Of a stretch of DNA of 64,000 bases, positions 63,759 to 64,000 are shown one piece after another. The first letter of the stretch is position 1, and every line of letters starts with the position of its first letter. The position numbers and the translations under genes are program-made. Under the pieces are notes generated by a model that made no database searches, was not told the origin of the DNA, and worked only from the letters and a program-made list of their open reading frames with translations. The DNA is from Rhodovulum tesquicola (GTDB taxonomy: Bacteria > Pseudomonadota > Alphaproteobacteria > Rhodobacterales > Rhodobacteraceae). The stretch covers positions 124,001 to 188,000 of the forward strand of contig NZ_JAMYDV010000003.1 in assembly GCF_024128855.1 (NCBI RefSeq), read 5' to 3'.

Positions 63759-64000
63759 TCACTCGGCCAGGCTCACATCGGTAAAGATGTGCCCGCCTAG
63801 CGGATGCACCGTGTAGCCCTCGACCTCGGGGCGCACGGGCATGAACACGACCGAATGCGCGATGGTCGCCCAGGGCGCCTGCTCCTTGAAGATGACCTGC
63901 GCCTCTTCGTAAAGCGCGGTGCGCTCGGCCACATCGGCGGTGATCTTGGCCTTCTGGATCACGTCCTCGAAAGGCTGGTAGCACCATTGCGCACGGTTTG
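63759..64000 (-). CDS. dppA: Dipeptide ABC transporter substrate-binding protein (5' part beyond window)
   Basis: The last ~80 residues of an SBP family 5 protein. WCYQPFEDVI, ALYEEAQVIFKEQAPWATIAHS (split) and the C-terminal GYTVHPLGGHIFTDVSLAE are typical of DppA. The protein captures di- and tripeptides in the periplasm for DppBCDF. The upstream portion, including the signal peptide, is outside the window. Confidence 0.88.
   Translation of the reverse strand, partial: NRAQWCYQPFEDVIQKAKITADVAERTALYEEAQVIFKEQAPWATIAHSVVFMPVRPEVEGYTVHPLGGHIFTDVSLAE

Overview
The window is GC-rich chromosomal DNA from an alphaproteobacterium, most likely of the Rhodobacterales (Rhodobacter/Rhodovulum/Paracoccus-like). 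The evidence is the four-gene osmoregulated periplasmic glucan operon with the small opgI between opgG and opgH (the order described in Rhodobacter sphaeroides), an RpoH-type sigma factor, a SUV3-type mitochondrial-like RNA helicase, CarD, a 7Fe ferredoxin, TRAP transporters, and Entner-Doudoroff genes edd-eda. I see no prophage, insertion sequence, integron or CRISPR array. It reads as ordinary core genome with a few accessory loci.

Layout. 1-3157: a partial rRNA methyltransferase, then edd-eda behind a perfect 12-bp palindrome. 3179-8775: a small protein coupled to glnE, a YbaK-family deacylase, DUF2852 behind two near-identical palindromes, an RDD membrane protein and the Bpt aminoacyl-protein transferase. 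8960-15068: an animal-type haem peroxidase and a TRAP transporter with unusually large permease subunits. 15353-17947: acetolactate synthase ilvB-ilvN behind a complete attenuator (promoter, valine-rich leader peptide, antiterminator, terminator). 18047-26639: a ceramidase-like protein, a UPF0173 hydrolase, tRNA-Ser(UGA), and a run of SPOR lipoprotein, D,D-carboxypeptidase, tmk, holB, tatD, MBL hydrolase and AEC transporter. 26646-32260: an ankyrin protein, rpoH, an RluD-type pseudouridine synthase, DUF6476 and hisA-hisF-hisE. 32257-37741: a short MgtE, a frameshifted CoA-binding protein, rlmB, tRNA-Tyr(GUA), an orphan glycosyltransferase-like protein and an O-acetylhomoserine sulfhydrylase. 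37787-46356: a SIMPL protein, a 900-residue GspL/PilP-like protein, carD, fdxA, an S4 protein, SUV3 helicase and a TPR protein. 46425-51777: an SCP2 protein, an alpha/beta hydrolase, a DNA exonuclease-ligase pair and an FAD-linked oxidase. 52114-56872: opgGIHC. 56877-58685: a caspase-fold/FGE-like fusion. 58763-64000: a dipeptide ABC transporter operon with an embedded M24 peptidase, cut by the window end.

How genes work together: edd and eda complete the Entner-Doudoroff route from 6-phosphogluconate to pyruvate. ilvB and ilvN use pyruvate for branched-chain amino acids. hisA, hisF and hisE are consecutive histidine steps. opgG, opgI, opgH and opgC build and decorate periplasmic glucans. The dpp genes plus the M24 peptidase import and probably hydrolyse proline-containing or other small peptides.

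The most rewarding non-coding signals are the ilv attenuator, the paired palindromes before DUF2852, a palindrome overlapping the likely rpoH promoter, and a dispersed intergenic element (hairpins followed by GGATATTT and GCCAGAAGAAG). The dispersed element occurs between ilvB and ilvN, twice head-to-head between hisA and hisF, and in degenerate form between edd and eda. All assignments come from reading the sequence; no database search was possible.
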